Positions 54,298 to 63,854 of a DNA stretch of 64,000 nt are shown here, in pieces (positions within the stretch are counted from its first letter, which is position 1; every line of letters begins with the position of its first letter). Under the pieces are notes generated by a model. The model worked only from the letters and a program-made list of their open reading frames with translations. It did no database searches and had not been told where the DNA came from. Source of the stretch: Pisciglobus halotolerans (GTDB taxonomy: Bacteria; Bacillota; Bacilli; Lactobacillales; Carnobacteriaceae); assembly GCF_900113675.1 (NCBI RefSeq), contig NZ_FOQE01000007.1:1-64000 (forward strand), given 5' to 3'. The position numbers were made by a program, and so were the translations under genes.

Positions 54298-54852
54298 TTA
54301 TTCTGTTTCGATCAAGCCATATTTGCCATCTTTACGGCGATAAACGATGCTCGTACCGTTAGTATCAGCATCTTCAAAGATAAAGAAGTTGTGTCCAAGC
54401 ATATCCATTTGCAACACTGCTTCTTCGCTGTTCATCGGTTTTAAAGATAGACGTTTTGTACGCACGATTGGTGTTTCTTCTTCAACATCTTCTGCGTCTG
54501 CATGTTCAAATTCAGTTCCGCCAAGCGGATCCACAGCTTCAACCCGGTTACGGGAATTGCGGTTTACTTTTGTTTTATATTTACGCATTTGTCGTTCTAG
54601 TTTGTCTGAAACCAAATCGATACTGCCATATAAATCAGGCGAGGTTTCTTCCGCACGTAAGACAATATAAGGTAGTGGGATTGTCACTTCCACTTTTGCA
54701 GTCTTATCCGAATATGTTTTTAAATTGACGTGAGCAGAAGCTTCGGGTACATCATTAAAGTACTTTTCGATCTTGCCCACTTTTTTCTCTACATAACTGC
54801 GGATAGCTGCAGTGACCTCAATATTTTCTCCACGAACATTGTATCTAATCAT
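54298..54852 (-). CDS. hpf: Long ribosome hibernation-promoting factor
   Basis: The 184-residue protein has the N-terminal RaiA/HPF fold ([20 protein letters not shown], about 1-100) and the C-terminal dimerisation domain (about 125-184: [20 protein letters not shown]) that makes 100S ribosome dimers in resting cells. AAGGAGAGAG precedes the ATG. It lies next to secA and comFC as in Bacillus. Confidence 0.96.
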   Translation of the reverse strand: MIRYNVRGENIEVTAAIRSYVEKKVGKIEKYFNDVPEASAHVNLKTYSDKTAKVEVTIPLPYIVLRAEETSPDLYGSIDLVSDKLERQMRKYKTKVNRNSRNRVEAVDPLGGTEFEHADAEDVEEETPIVRTKRLSLKPMNSEEAVLQMDMLGHNFFIFEDADTNGTSIVYRRKDGKYGLIETE

Positions 54853-55092
54853 AAATACTCTCTCCTTCCATCTGACTGCCTTTATTTCTGTCTAAATACA
54901 AGAAAAGTTCCCCTTTGCAAGCAGGACCTTGTTGTTTTCCTGCATTTAAACAGGTTAAATGTTGGATCAGATCACAAGACATCAAATGGACCACTCATTT
55001 GATGCACTTGTTGTGTTGCTTATCTTAATTATAGGAGATAGCGCTTTAATTGGCAAACAAAAGCTACATCTTTTCCCTTTTTATTTTTGCTG

Positions 55093-55794
55093 TTAACGAG
55101 CTAATGTGATGGTCTCTACAGAACGAGCGCCATTCTTTAATAAACAGTCCGCACCATGAAACAACGTACGGCCAGTTGTATAAACATCATCAACTAAAAG
55201 AATGTCTTTGCCTTCGATGAATTCTTTTTCTGCTTCTTTTATTTGGAAAGGCTGACGCGTTTCCATTCTTTGTTTTCGATCTTTTTTAGATTGCTTTTCT
55301 CCCATAGATGTATTGACCATGATATCTAGGTAAGGTTGTCTTGCTGCATCTAGCAATCCAGTGACTTGATTAAAACCTCTAGTCGCAAGGCTTCGTTGGC
55401 TAACCGGTACAGGGACAACCCCTTTTGCAGCAACTTCCTTTCTTTTCAACAACTGTTGGAGAGGCTCTGCAAAAATCAGATTCAGCCGATAGTCCCCTTT
55501 AAATTTATACGCTTCGATCATTTCTTTTATCAAACCTGTATATTGAAACAGTGCTTCGTTGTGGAACGCATAGGAAGGATACATCAACTTCCACCTCTGG
55601 CAATCCGGACAAGGTTCTTTTTCTTGCCATAGACGCCCGCAGCCTTTACAAACTGGCTGCTGTTCTAGCGGCTGTAACTGTGAAAGACAATCCGGACACA
55701 AAATCGGCGATTGGATCGGTTTTAATAAAAGCAATTCGCGAAGTTGCAATGTATGTCCAATTTCTTTATGGCACCACAAACAATGAGCTGTCAT
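55093..55794 (-). CDS. comFC: ComFC-like phosphoribosyltransferase-family protein
   Basis: The 233-residue protein has paired zinc-type cysteine motifs (CLWCHKEIG, CPDCLSQL, CKGCGRLW, CPDCQRW) and a C-terminal PRPP-binding motif (ILLVDDVYTTGRTLF). ComFC assists DNA uptake in competent bacteria together with ComFA. The start overlaps the comFA stop by 4 bp. Between it and hpf (54853-55092) an interrupted hairpin (ATCAAATG/CATTTGAT, 54981-55003) is the only structure seen. Confidence 0.9.
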   Translation of the reverse strand: MTAHCLWCHKEIGHTLQLRELLLLKPIQSPILCPDCLSQLQPLEQQPVCKGCGRLWQEKEPCPDCQRWKLMYPSYAFHNEALFQYTGLIKEMIEAYKFKGDYRLNLIFAEPLQQLLKRKEVAAKGVVPVPVSQRSLATRGFNQVTGLLDAARQPYLDIMVNTSMGEKQSKKDRKQRMETRQPFQIKEAEKEFIEGKDILLVDDVYTTGRTLFHGADCLLKNGARSVETITLAR

Positions 55795-57128
55795 TTGATC
55801 AACCCTCTTTTCTTTGCTAATCGATTCATCGACAGGATTTGCTGTCTTGCATGGATCATCTCTTTTGTTCGACCGTGATGTAAATAAAGAACCAATCCTT
55901 CAGGGTAATCTTTGTGCCGCCCTGCTCTTCCCGCGATTTGTACGAGCGCAGCTTCTGTAAATGTTCGATCTTCTGCTCCCAGTACAAGTACATCAATATC
56001 GCGAAAAGTGACGCCTCTTTCTAAAATAGTAGTGGTCAGCAGGCAATCTAGTTTCTCATCACGCATCGCTTGTACTTTTTCACGACGTTTCTCATCTGCA
56101 GCAAAAACGCTGGCGAATGATAGATCAGGCAGCCATTCCTGCAGACAAACTTCCAATTGCTGCATTAAATGAATATTTGGAACAAACAATAAAAAACGCC
56201 GCTTGTTACTCAAGAGCTGACAGATCAAACGATAAAGCTGTCCTTTTTGTTTCTTTTGTATCATTTCCTGCCAATTCCCGATCCATCTCAAGACAGGGAC
56301 CGGCAGGATAAAGCCATGGTAACGAGCCGGCAAAATCGTAGCTAACAAACGCTTTTTAGCTACTGCTGCCTGCAATTGTTTATTAGGTGTAGCTGATAAA
56401 TAAATCAAGGCAGCAGTCTTCTTTTTCGCCTTATTTGCTGCAAACTGCAGTGTTTGATCAAGATAGAAGGGAAAAGCATCCACCTCATCAATGATCAATA
56501 CATCAAATGCTTCCTTGAATCGCAAAAGCTGGTGAGTAGTAGCAATCACCAATTGCGTATAGCGATAATCTTCTTCCATTGCGCCATGCAGTACAGCCAG
56601 CCGCACACTTGCAAAAGCTTTTTGTAAACGAGGTCCCAATTCCAAACAAACATCTACACGCGGAGAAGCAATACACAATCTTTTTTTCTGTTGCAAAGCC
56701 AAAGCGATCCCTTGAAACAACATTTCTGTTTTTCCTGCTCCAGTCACTGCCCATATCAAACGTGTCTCCTTTCTTTCGATGGTTGCGACAATATCATCTG
56801 AAGCTGCTTGCTGCTGTTTTGACAAGGTGCCTGTCCACGTTAAAATAGGCTCAGGCATCATAGGGAACTGGTTTGTTTCCGGCAAATGATAAAGTGTACT
56901 GCAGCTTTTTACTTTTCCCATCTGAAGACAGTTCGTGCAGTAAAAACAATTCTCCCCACACGTACAAGCTGTTCGTGCACGATGCTTTTTTTGATTCGAG
57001 CCGCAGCGGTTACAAGTTATCGCTTGATCATTTATGGTGAAACCTGGTCTTTTTTCAGCCGCTGTCAACGATGTCGGCGAGTTTTTCAGTTCTTCCAGCA
57101 GTAATTCCCTTCCGATCAGTTCTTCCAT
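55791..57128 (-). CDS. comFA: ComFA-like DEAD-family DNA uptake helicase
   Basis: I start at ATG 57128 (MEELIGRELLLEELKNS, 445 residues) with AAAGGAG upstream; a longer frame to 57194 would cross a terminator. It has an N-terminal four-cysteine zinc module (CNRCGSNQ..CTCGENCFYCTNC), Walker A (WAVTGAGKTEM), DEVD box (IIDEVDAFPF), SAT motif and the helicase C motif (QIAGRAGRH). It powers DNA import in competent species; whether this organism is competent is unknown. Confidence 0.9.
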   Translation of the reverse strand: MEELIGRELLLEELKNSPTSLTAAEKRPGFTINDQAITCNRCGSNQKKHRARTACTCGENCFYCTNCLQMGKVKSCSTLYHLPETNQFPMMPEPILTWTGTLSKQQQAASDDIVATIERKETRLIWAVTGAGKTEMLFQGIALALQQKKRLCIASPRVDVCLELGPRLQKAFASVRLAVLHGAMEEDYRYTQLVIATTHQLLRFKEAFDVLIIDEVDAFPFYLDQTLQFAANKAKKKTAALIYLSATPNKQLQAAVAKKRLLATILPARYHGFILPVPVLRWIGNWQEMIQKKQKGQLYRLICQLLSNKRRFLLFVPNIHLMQQLEVCLQEWLPDLSFASVFAADEKRREKVQAMRDEKLDCLLTTTILERGVTFRDIDVLVLGAEDRTFTEAALVQIAGRAGRHKDYPEGLVLYLHHGRTKEMIHARQQILSMNRLAKKRGLIK

Positions 57129-57182
57129 AGTGCGCTCCTTTGCCTTGTCTTTTTTTGCTTTTCTTATAGCAAATATACGCAA

Positions 57183-57218
57183 AAAAACCGACAATCGTTT
57201 TTCGCTGTCGGTTTTTTC
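57183..57218. terminator. Terminator between the LCP gene and comFA
   Basis: AAAAAACCGACA (57183-57194) pairs perfectly with TGTCGGTTTTTT (57207-57218), a strong bidirectional terminator. It ends the LCP transcript, so comFA has its own promoter. Confidence 0.92.
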
Positions 57219-57259
57219 TCTATTTTGAGCTGAAATTTTTCCATATTTGAAACAACATT

Positions 57260-58294
57260 TTATTCGCTTGTTGCACTGCTTGTTTCCATACTGTCTGTTT
57301 CACTGCTGTCGATCGCATTTGGTTCTAGTTCTAAGTGACGTCGCAATTCTGCTGAAACGGCTGCTTTTTTGTCCTCATTCGGTTTCCAAACATAAACTTC
57401 TTGTCCATAAGATGGAAAATAGATCCGGTCTTCCTCACCTTCCAGCACTAAACTAGTGATTTTGTTCGCTGCTGAAGCATAGTTCGTTCCTAAAATCCAA
57501 ATTTCTCTTCCAGAAAGGTTAGTCGTCAGATTAGGAGCGATCGCATTAAAGATACGATTGAAATTTGTTAAGCTGGAGATCGATATGATTTCATCGATGA
57601 TCGCTTCGATCACTTGCCGTTGACGTTCTTGTCTTCCCCAGTCTCCGCGCGGGTCTTGCTTACGCATACGGGCATAGCCTAAAGCCTTCTCACCATCCAT
57701 ATGTTGAACGCCTTTTTTGACTTGAATAGCATTGCTATGTTCATTACTATCTTGAACAGTAAAATCAAGAGGTGAATCAATCGTGATCCCGCCAATAGCA
57801 TTGACTAGGTCGACCATGCCTTGAAAGTTGATTTTAGCATAATAGTTGATCGGAATATCTAAGTAGTCTTCAACGGTTTCAACGACATAGGGAATACCGT
57901 CATAGGCATATGTCGCATTAATTTTATCCAATTCTCCTGATTTAGGCAATTCGATCAACGTATCTCGAGGAATAGACAACAATTTTACATCATTCGTATT
58001 GGGATTGATCGTAGCCACAAGAATCGTATCTGCACGTCCTTTGTCTCCTGGCCTTTCATCTACTCCAAGCAATAAAATCGAAAAAGGTTCTTTGTTTTCA
58101 ATGACCACTTGATCTGTTTCATTAGTACCTTTGTTTGGCAGATCATCACCTTGGATCTGGTTAAAAAAGTGATTAGCAGAAAAGAAAACGTATCCTATGT
58201 AAAGTCCAATCCCCAATAATACTACAAGGATGGATGAGAGAATCAGAAATTTTCTACTTTTTTTATTTTTCATTTGCCGTCGCTCAGTTCTCAT
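57260..58294 (-). CDS. LytR-CpsA-Psr (LCP) family wall ligase 1
   Basis: The 344-residue protein has one N-terminal membrane anchor (about 14-34) and the LCP domain: LLGVDERPGDKGRADTILVA, LLSIPRDTLIELP, YAKINFQGMVDLVNAIGGI and GYARMRKQDPRGDWGRQERQ. LCP enzymes attach teichoic acids or polysaccharides to peptidoglycan. GAGGAG precedes ATG 58294. It is divergent from tagO, whose product starts teichoic-acid-type polymers. Confidence 0.93.
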   Translation of the reverse strand: MRTERRQMKNKKSRKFLILSSILVVLLGIGLYIGYVFFSANHFFNQIQGDDLPNKGTNETDQVVIENKEPFSILLLGVDERPGDKGRADTILVATINPNTNDVKLLSIPRDTLIELPKSGELDKINATYAYDGIPYVVETVEDYLDIPINYYAKINFQGMVDLVNAIGGITIDSPLDFTVQDSNEHSNAIQVKKGVQHMDGEKALGYARMRKQDPRGDWGRQERQRQVIEAIIDEIISISSLTNFNRIFNAIAPNLTTNLSGREIWILGTNYASAANKITSLVLEGEEDRIYFPSYGQEVYVWKPNEDKKAAVSAELRRHLELEPNAIDSSETDSMETSSATSE

Positions 58295-58472
58295 ATGTTT
58301 AGCTCCTCATCAGCGTTTTCAATGTTTTCGTCTCATCTTCTATTCTTTCATATTTTACGTTATCCATCTACCTAATGCAATTGTATTTCGTTTATATAGT
58401 TTGTATAATGAGAATATTAAATAAAGCAGTCGTTAAAAATAGCTGCTTTCTGTTATAAGGATGGATTAAGAA

Positions 58473-59561
58473 ATGTATGATATGTTTCGTGTTTTACTGA
58501 CCTGTATTGCGGCTGCCTTGTTTACTTTATTTTTGACGCCAGTTATTAAAAAACTAGCTGTGCGTGTCAAAGCTGTAGACAATCCAAATGAAAGAAGGAT
58601 CAATAAACGGCCAGTGCCCACTTTAGGCGGACTAGCTATTTTCACCTCTTTCTTTTTTTCGATCTTTTTTTTGCTTCCCATTCCGAATGAAGAAATATGG
58701 CCGGTGTTTGCTGCTTCACTCGTGGTCATTCTTACTGGTATCATCGATGATATTAAAGAATTAACACCAAAATGGAAAACTGTAGGAGTCGTGATCGCTT
58801 CTCTGATTATTTACTACAGCAGCGGAATCAAACTGGATATGTTGAATCTTCCTTATCTTGATCCGATCTATTTCGGCGGCTTTAGCTTGCCACTAACGAT
58901 TTTTTGGATTTTAGCCATTACCAATGCTGTGAACTTGATCGATGGATTAGACGGGCTGGCAACAGGCGTTTCGATTATTGCACTCCTAACGATGGGAACG
59001 ATCGGTTATTTCTTTTTGACGGTTGACAGCATCGTTGTCCCGATCATGATTTTTGTTTTGGTAGGAAGTCTTGCAGGCTTTATGCCTTATAATTTTTTTC
59101 CTGCTAGCATCTTTCTAGGTGATACAGGCGCTTTATTTATCGGTTTTATGATCTCCATCCTTTCTTTACAAGGATTGAAAAATGCCACTTTGATTACTTT
59201 TATCATTCCAATTGTGATCTTGGGCATTCCGATCACAGATACCTTATATGCCATCATCCGACGAAAGATGAATAAACAGCCGATTGCTACTGCAGATAAG
59301 CTGCATATCCACCACCGTTTGATGTCTTTTGGATTAACTCACCGTCAAACTGTTCTAGCCATCTATTGTTTGGCCGCTATTTTTTCAGTTATCGCACTCC
59401 TTTATCCTATTTCTACATTTTGGGGTTCACTACTGTTGACGATCGGTCTCTTACTGGGGTTAGAACTTTTTGTAGAAATCATTGGTTTGACTGGTCCAGA
59501 CCGTCAGCCGCTTTTAAAAAGACTGAAGATCTTTGCTAAAAAATTGAACCGCAAGCGGTAA
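58473..59561 (+). CDS. tagO: Undecaprenyl-phosphate GlcNAc-1-phosphate transferase (TagO/WecA type)
   Basis: The 362-residue membrane enzyme transfers GlcNAc-1-phosphate to undecaprenyl phosphate, the first step of wall teichoic acid and related polymers. It has about eleven membrane helices and MraY-family motifs: VDNPNERRINKRPVPTLGGL, GIIDDIKEL, NAVNLIDGLDGLATG, GDTGALFIGF and HIHHRL. AAGGATGG precedes ATG 58473. It is flanked by two LCP genes. Confidence 0.95.
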   Translation: MYDMFRVLLTCIAAALFTLFLTPVIKKLAVRVKAVDNPNERRINKRPVPTLGGLAIFTSFFFSIFFLLPIPNEEIWPVFAASLVVILTGIIDDIKELTPKWKTVGVVIASLIIYYSSGIKLDMLNLPYLDPIYFGGFSLPLTIFWILAITNAVNLIDGLDGLATGVSIIALLTMGTIGYFFLTVDSIVVPIMIFVLVGSLAGFMPYNFFPASIFLGDTGALFIGFMISILSLQGLKNATLITFIIPIVILGIPITDTLYAIIRRKMNKQPIATADKLHIHHRLMSFGLTHRQTVLAIYCLAAIFSVIALLYPISTFWGSLLLTIGLLLGLELFVEIIGLTGPDRQPLLKRLKIFAKKLNRKR

Positions 59562-59595
59562 GATAAATATTCGTTACAGTACTTAAACTTAAAAA

Positions 59596-59732
59596 GGTTC
59601 TTCTTCTTTTAACGTTGGTAAAGAAATTTCCTACGGTCGATGGGCTACTGAAATTTCTAGAAATAGGATTCTAACGAGTTTAGCATTAAAAAAAATGATA
59701 TTTTACAGACTAACGTTAAATATTGTAGAACC
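59596..59732 (-). repeat. Family A repeat, internally deleted copy 5
   Basis: A 137-bp copy keeping both outer ends and the TTTCTAGAAA palindrome but lacking the central hairpins. It sits between tagO and the terminator of the second LCP gene. Confidence 0.82.
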
Positions 59733-59735
59733 CTT

Positions 59736-59791
59736 AAAAAGACATTTTCGCTGACGAACGATTACTTCTTCGTCGACGAAAATGTCTTTTT
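59736..59791. terminator. Bidirectional terminator between tagO and LCP 2
   Basis: AAAAAGACATTTTCG (59736-59750) pairs perfectly with CGAAAATGTCTTTTT (59777-59791), with further partial pairs in the loop. It serves two convergent genes. Confidence 0.9.
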
Positions 59792-59835
59792 GACGGTTTA
59801 TTTTTTATTTTTAGGACCTTTTGCTATGTTGCATC

Positions 59836-60912
59836 CTAGTTATATTGATTAGCGTACTCAGTTTGATAATTGGTTTGGAACTGATAATCTTCTGCATCTC
59901 TTTCATCAGGTTCTTCAAGATCTAAAGCTACTTTAAATTTATGACTGATGTATTCAACACTATCAGGAAAAAGTTCAACCATACTGGCGCCGTTTTTCTT
60001 GAAATCTGTCCAATCAAAGATATAAGAATGGAAGGTATAAGCTCCCGTCAATCCAGATTGCGCAACCCCCAGCATGTCATTAAAATGCATATCTGTTCGC
60101 ATATTGCTGCCGATCACTTCGATCACATCTGCCAGCTTCGTTACTGATCCTACACTTAAAGCTTTCTTAACGATTGCTTGAATGATCTCTTGTTGTCTCT
60201 CACCGCGCTTAACATCATTATCGATTTTTCTTGTTCGCGCCAACGCCAATGCCTCTTCACCATTCAATGTTTGATAGCCTTTTTGCAACTCGATCTGGTG
60301 CATCTTGCCCTCTGAGTTTTGTTCAGAAATGGCAACGGGTACGTCCATTTCAATCCCTCCCAAAGCATCAATAATGTCTAGGAATGCATCAAAGTTAAAC
60401 GTTGCATAGTAATGTACCGGCAGATCCAGTAAATTTTCAACCGTCTCGATCGTTGTTTTTTCTTCTCCATACTCATACGCACTGTTGATTTTGTTGTAGT
60501 TAAGCACTTGACCATCTTTCACGATTTCTGTATACGTATCACGTGGGATACTCACCATATTCACCTCATGGCTTTTAGGATCAATGGTCAAATAAATTAG
60601 GGAATCTGTCCTCGAACTACCCAAATTGCGGTTTTCTGTATCGTCAACTCCCATGACCAATAAAGATATCGTGTCTTTCAACGGGTCTACTTCTATTTCC
60701 TTTCCTCTATCGATAGAATGGTAGGATTCTCCAGCGGCATTTTCTGCTGTTGCAAACATCTTTGCAGCATAAACTGCTACAAGCAACAATACCGTAAGGA
60801 TCGGAATCATGAAACTCAAAATAATTTTCTCTTTTTTAGATTTTTTTCTTTTTGTTCGCCTTCTGCTAGAATGCGCCGGACCTGCTTGCTTATTCTTTTT
60901 CACGCTTTTCAC
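59836..60912 (-). CDS. LytR-CpsA-Psr (LCP) family wall ligase 2
   Basis: The 358-residue protein has a very basic N terminus (SSRRRTKRKKSKKEK), one membrane anchor (about 31-50), the LCP domain (LLVMGVDDTENRNLGSSRTD, MVSIPRDTYTEIV, YATFNFDAFLDIIDALGGIE, ALARTRKIDNDVKRGERQQE) and an acidic, Gln/Tyr-rich C-terminal tail (about 335-358). It probably acts with or in parallel to the first LCP protein in wall polymer attachment. Confidence 0.93.
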   Translation of the reverse strand: MKSVKKNKQAGPAHSSRRRTKRKKSKKEKIILSFMIPILTVLLLVAVYAAKMFATAENAAGESYHSIDRGKEIEVDPLKDTISLLVMGVDDTENRNLGSSRTDSLIYLTIDPKSHEVNMVSIPRDTYTEIVKDGQVLNYNKINSAYEYGEEKTTIETVENLLDLPVHYYATFNFDAFLDIIDALGGIEMDVPVAISEQNSEGKMHQIELQKGYQTLNGEEALALARTRKIDNDVKRGERQQEIIQAIVKKALSVGSVTKLADVIEVIGSNMRTDMHFNDMLGVAQSGLTGAYTFHSYIFDWTDFKKNGASMVELFPDSVEYISHKFKVALDLEEPDERDAEDYQFQTNYQTEYANQYN

Positions 60913-61056
60913 CTTTTCAACTAGTTTTGCGTCATGGGACGGAAGATGAATCGAAACTTAACATTTTCTCATTTGTATCAATAAATCTTCGTTCATTTTA
61001 TCACGAAAAGAAAACGGAAGGTAGAGGTTTTGATAAATGTAAATTTTTTTTAATAT

Positions 61057-61695
61057 TTATTTATCGAAGGGTGTCTCTACATAAATCCATGTATTGGTTT
61101 CAAAAACAGCTTGTCCATTTGTCCATTCCGTTACATCATCATAAAAACGATCTGTTCTTCCTTCCTCTATCAAACAGTTAAAAGCTACTTTATCTGTGTA
61201 TTTAATATCTTTGATCGTATAGGATCTCCCTCTTAAGTTATTCTCCAATTTGCCGCTAAAAGTGTAATCAACAGTGGCTGTTATTTCAAGTTGACGTCTG
61301 CCTTCTACTAACCCTACTTCTTCCAATCCAGCGCTGACAGCTCCTCCATAAGCCCGAATCAAACCGCCTGTACCTAGCTTTATTCCGCCAAAGTAGCGAG
61401 TGACTACAACAGCTACATTTTTTAGTTCTTTTTTCTTCAGCACTTCCAACATTGGCACGCCAGCTGTTCCTGAAGGCTCTCCATCATCATGTGCACGTTG
61501 AATGCCATCTTGTTCTCCGATCAGATAAGCAGAACAATTGTGATTAGCTTTACTGTGCTCTTTTTTTACCTCTGCAATAAAAGCTAAAGCATCTTCTTCG
61601 TTTTCTACTCTTTTTAAAGAACAAATAAAACGTGATTTTTTTATTTCCGTTTCGTGTTGCCCATCTTTTCGGATCGTTCGATAATACTGTAACAT
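61057..61695 (-). CDS. YigZ/IMPACT family protein
   Basis: I start at ATG 61695 (MLQYYRTIRKDGQHETEIKK, 212 residues) with AAAGGTGAG upstream. It has an N-terminal UPF0029/IMPACT domain (HDDGEPSGTAGVPMLEVLKK, VVVTRYFGGIKLGTGGLIRA) and a C-terminal DUF1949-like domain. The family includes proteins linked to translation and stress control; function here is not known. Its place next to tagO/LCP matches B. subtilis yvyE. Confidence 0.9.
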   Translation of the reverse strand: MLQYYRTIRKDGQHETEIKKSRFICSLKRVENEEDALAFIAEVKKEHSKANHNCSAYLIGEQDGIQRAHDDGEPSGTAGVPMLEVLKKKELKNVAVVVTRYFGGIKLGTGGLIRAYGGAVSAGLEEVGLVEGRRQLEITATVDYTFSGKLENNLRGRSYTIKDIKYTDKVAFNCLIEEGRTDRFYDDVTEWTNGQAVFETNTWIYVETPFDK

Positions 61696-61956
61696 CGTCT
61701 CACCTTTTCTTCTTGATCTAACCATCTTTCGTTTAGTTGAATACTTCTTTAGTGTACAAAAGAAATGCTGATCAAACAACTCTCTATATAGCTTATCCGA
61801 TAGCCAAGCTCATTCTTGGCTTTTATCACAAAAATACAGAACCTATCGATGATTGTTCTGCTGATTTCCTCTACATGACCACCTAGTTTCCAACCCTAGA
61901 TTCCTTTAAAACTCGCTTAATTTTATTTTTGTTTATCTTTTTATCCTTGCATAATG

Positions 61957-61965
61957 TGGTATAAT
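61957..61965 (+). promoter_or_regulatory. Extended -10 promoter of the degV gene
   Basis: TGGTATAAT (61957-61965) is a perfect extended -10 element about 65 bp upstream of the DegV start; no good -35 is visible. The rest of 61780-62027 has no gene. Confidence 0.65.
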
Positions 61966-62027
61966 CTTAAACTATGGCACCCTTGTCTGTTTTTATGATG
62001 AGGGAAGAATAGATAGGAGGCAAGAAA

Positions 62028-62876
62028 TTGACTATTGCTATCGTAACAGACAGTACTGCCTATTTGACAGACGAACAGTATAGAGAACATCACATTTATC
62101 GATTACCCCTTTCTGTCATTATTGACGGAAAAGTATTAAAAGAGGAAGAAGAAATAAACAGCACAGATTTCTTTGATCAAATTCGTGACGATAAGGATCT
62201 CCCTACTAGCTCACAACCAACAATAGGCGAAATAGAGTCATTATTTCATCAACTTTCAAAAGACTATGACGCAGTGATCAGTATCCATTTATCCAGCAAA
62301 ATCAGCGGGACTTATCAAACAGTGTCCAGTATTTCTCACTATACGGAAGATATTGCGGTTTATCCTTATGATTCAGGCATTAGTTGTTCTGCTCAAGGAT
62401 ATTTTGCGCTAGAAGCTGCACGTATGGCACAAAATGGAGCTAATGTAGAAGATATTTTTGAACGTTTTGAAGAAATGCAGCAAACATTGCAAGCTTATTT
62501 TGTTGTAGATGATTTAAAACACTTGGTAAGAGGCGGACGTTTATCCAACGGTGCTGCTCAGATCGGTACTTTATTAAAAATCAAACCGATCCTTTATTTT
62601 GAGCAGAAACAAATTGTGATTTTTGAAAAAATTCGGACAAGTAAAAAAGCGTTGAAACGGATCGAATCTTTGCTTGAAGAAGATGTCGACAAAGGATATC
62701 CTATTGTTTCAACGATTATTCATGCTAACGCAGAAGATAAAGCCGTTGAATGGCGCGAACAACTGGAAGCTCGCTTTCCATCTGTAACGTTCAATATCAG
62801 CTACTTTGGCCCTGTTATCGGTACTCATTTAGGTGAGGGCGCACTTGGAATGACTTGGGTAAAAGATTTTTCATAA
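62028..62876 (+). CDS. DegV family fatty-acid-binding protein
   Basis: The 282-residue protein starts at TTG 62028 after AGGAGGCAAGAAA. It has DegV motifs: VTDSTAYLTDEQYREH, TSSQPTIGE, SIHLSSKISGTYQT, VDDLKHLVRGGRLSNGAA and FGPVIGTHLGEGALGM. DegV/FakB proteins bind a fatty acid and present it to a kinase; whether this one pairs with FakA is unknown. It matches the yviA position in Bacillus. Confidence 0.93.
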   Translation: MTIAIVTDSTAYLTDEQYREHHIYRLPLSVIIDGKVLKEEEEINSTDFFDQIRDDKDLPTSSQPTIGEIESLFHQLSKDYDAVISIHLSSKISGTYQTVSSISHYTEDIAVYPYDSGISCSAQGYFALEAARMAQNGANVEDIFERFEEMQQTLQAYFVVDDLKHLVRGGRLSNGAAQIGTLLKIKPILYFEQKQIVIFEKIRTSKKALKRIESLLEEDVDKGYPIVSTIIHANAEDKAVEWREQLEARFPSVTFNISYFGPVIGTHLGEGALGMTWVKDFS

Positions 62877-62908
62877 TAATTTTGCTATTATTTTATTATT
62901 TTCTAAAC

Positions 62909-62943
62909 AAAAAGGAGCCGGGATCATCTCCCGACTCCTTTTT
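62909..62943 (+). terminator. Terminator after degV
   Basis: AAAAAGGAGCCGGGA (62909-62923) pairs 14 of 15 with TCCCGACTCCTTTTT (62929-62943). Confidence 0.9.
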
Positions 62944-63002
62944 GTTTTGATTTCTCTATATGACTGCTTCATGAACAGACTGAAATCTCGCTTCGTATCC
63001 TT

Positions 63003-63127
63003 GTAGTTGAGCTGCACTCCCCAGAAATTTCCGCCTAACTTATAACATCCGCACAGCCGCTCCGCTGGGTTGCTTGCGTCAGGATTGCGATAGTTTTCGC
63101 TTTCTAACCGTGTTTCTCCGCATCCTA
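63003..63127 (-). repeat. Family B modular repeat, block 3 (3' of the GntR gene)
   Basis: About 125 bp related to 27208-27333 and 35071-35194 in its left part (63003-63080), with a different middle. The conserved end AATAGGATG provides the TAG stop of the GntR gene at 63125-63127. Confidence 0.75.
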
Positions 63128-63841
63128 TTTTTTTCCTTTTTCTAGGTAGAATTCGAATCGGTCGCCTACGTATTGTGTGCGTACGTATTCGAATGGTTCG
63201 TCTTTTGTTGAATAGGTGATTTGTTTGAGACGAAGGATTGGGTCGCCACGTTTGATGTCCAAAAACTCAGCGGTCTGTTCGGAAGCTAGCATGGCTGTTA
63301 CGGTTTGTTCGGCTTTGCCTACTTTTAAATGTTGCTTTTCTTCTAATGTTTTATACAATGAGGCGGTGATTTCTTCTTTTCCTAAAGAAGAAACAAAATG
63401 GTAAGGAATGGTCGCCACTTCAAAACAGATGGGCTGTCCATCTGCGTAACGGATTCGTTCCATTCTTAAAACCAGCGTTTCGTCTTTCAGTCTCAATCTT
63501 TCTGCTTCACTAGAGCTGGCCGGTTTGACATGATAAGAAATCGTCCTGCTCGTTGGTGTGCGTCCTTGTGATAAGATCGTTTCGGTAAAGCTTTCGATAC
63601 CTGTCATCTTTTCTTGGACTTTCTGGCTAGAGACATATGTCCCGGAACCTACTCTTCTTTCCAGAATCCCTTCATCTACCAATGTTTGAACAGCTTGTCT
63701 CAAAGTCATACGGCTGACTTGGAAAGTTTTTGCCAGGTCTCTTTCGGAAGGGATCCGTTCACCAACTTTCCACTTTTCCTGTTCGATCATTTCTCTTATT
63801 TGATTGTGAATTTGGATGTAAATAGGTTTTCCTTTCGCCAT
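63125..63841 (-). CDS. GntR-family (HutC/UTRA) regulator, probably of amino-sugar use
   Basis: I start at ATG 63841 (MAKGKPIYIQIHNQIREMIE, 238 residues) with AGAGGTGGAAG upstream. It has an N-terminal winged helix (PSERDLAKTFQVSRMTLRQAVQTL) and a C-terminal UTRA ligand domain (about 90-230). It lies 14 bp after nagB, and its size resembles NagR/YvoA of Bacillus, which senses glucosamine- or N-acetylglucosamine-6-phosphate. The ligand is inferred from context. Confidence 0.9.
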   Translation of the reverse strand: MAKGKPIYIQIHNQIREMIEQEKWKVGERIPSERDLAKTFQVSRMTLRQAVQTLVDEGILERRVGSGTYVSSQKVQEKMTGIESFTETILSQGRTPTSRTISYHVKPASSSEAERLRLKDETLVLRMERIRYADGQPICFEVATIPYHFVSSLGKEEITASLYKTLEEKQHLKVGKAEQTVTAMLASEQTAEFLDIKRGDPILRLKQITYSTKDEPFEYVRTQYVGDRFEFYLEKGKK

Positions 63842-63854
63842 GCTTCCACCTCTA

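Noticed and set aside
54117-54444. Plus-strand frame opposite the end of hpf
   Set aside because: It overlaps hpf and its terminator and lacks a ribosome site; a shadow frame.
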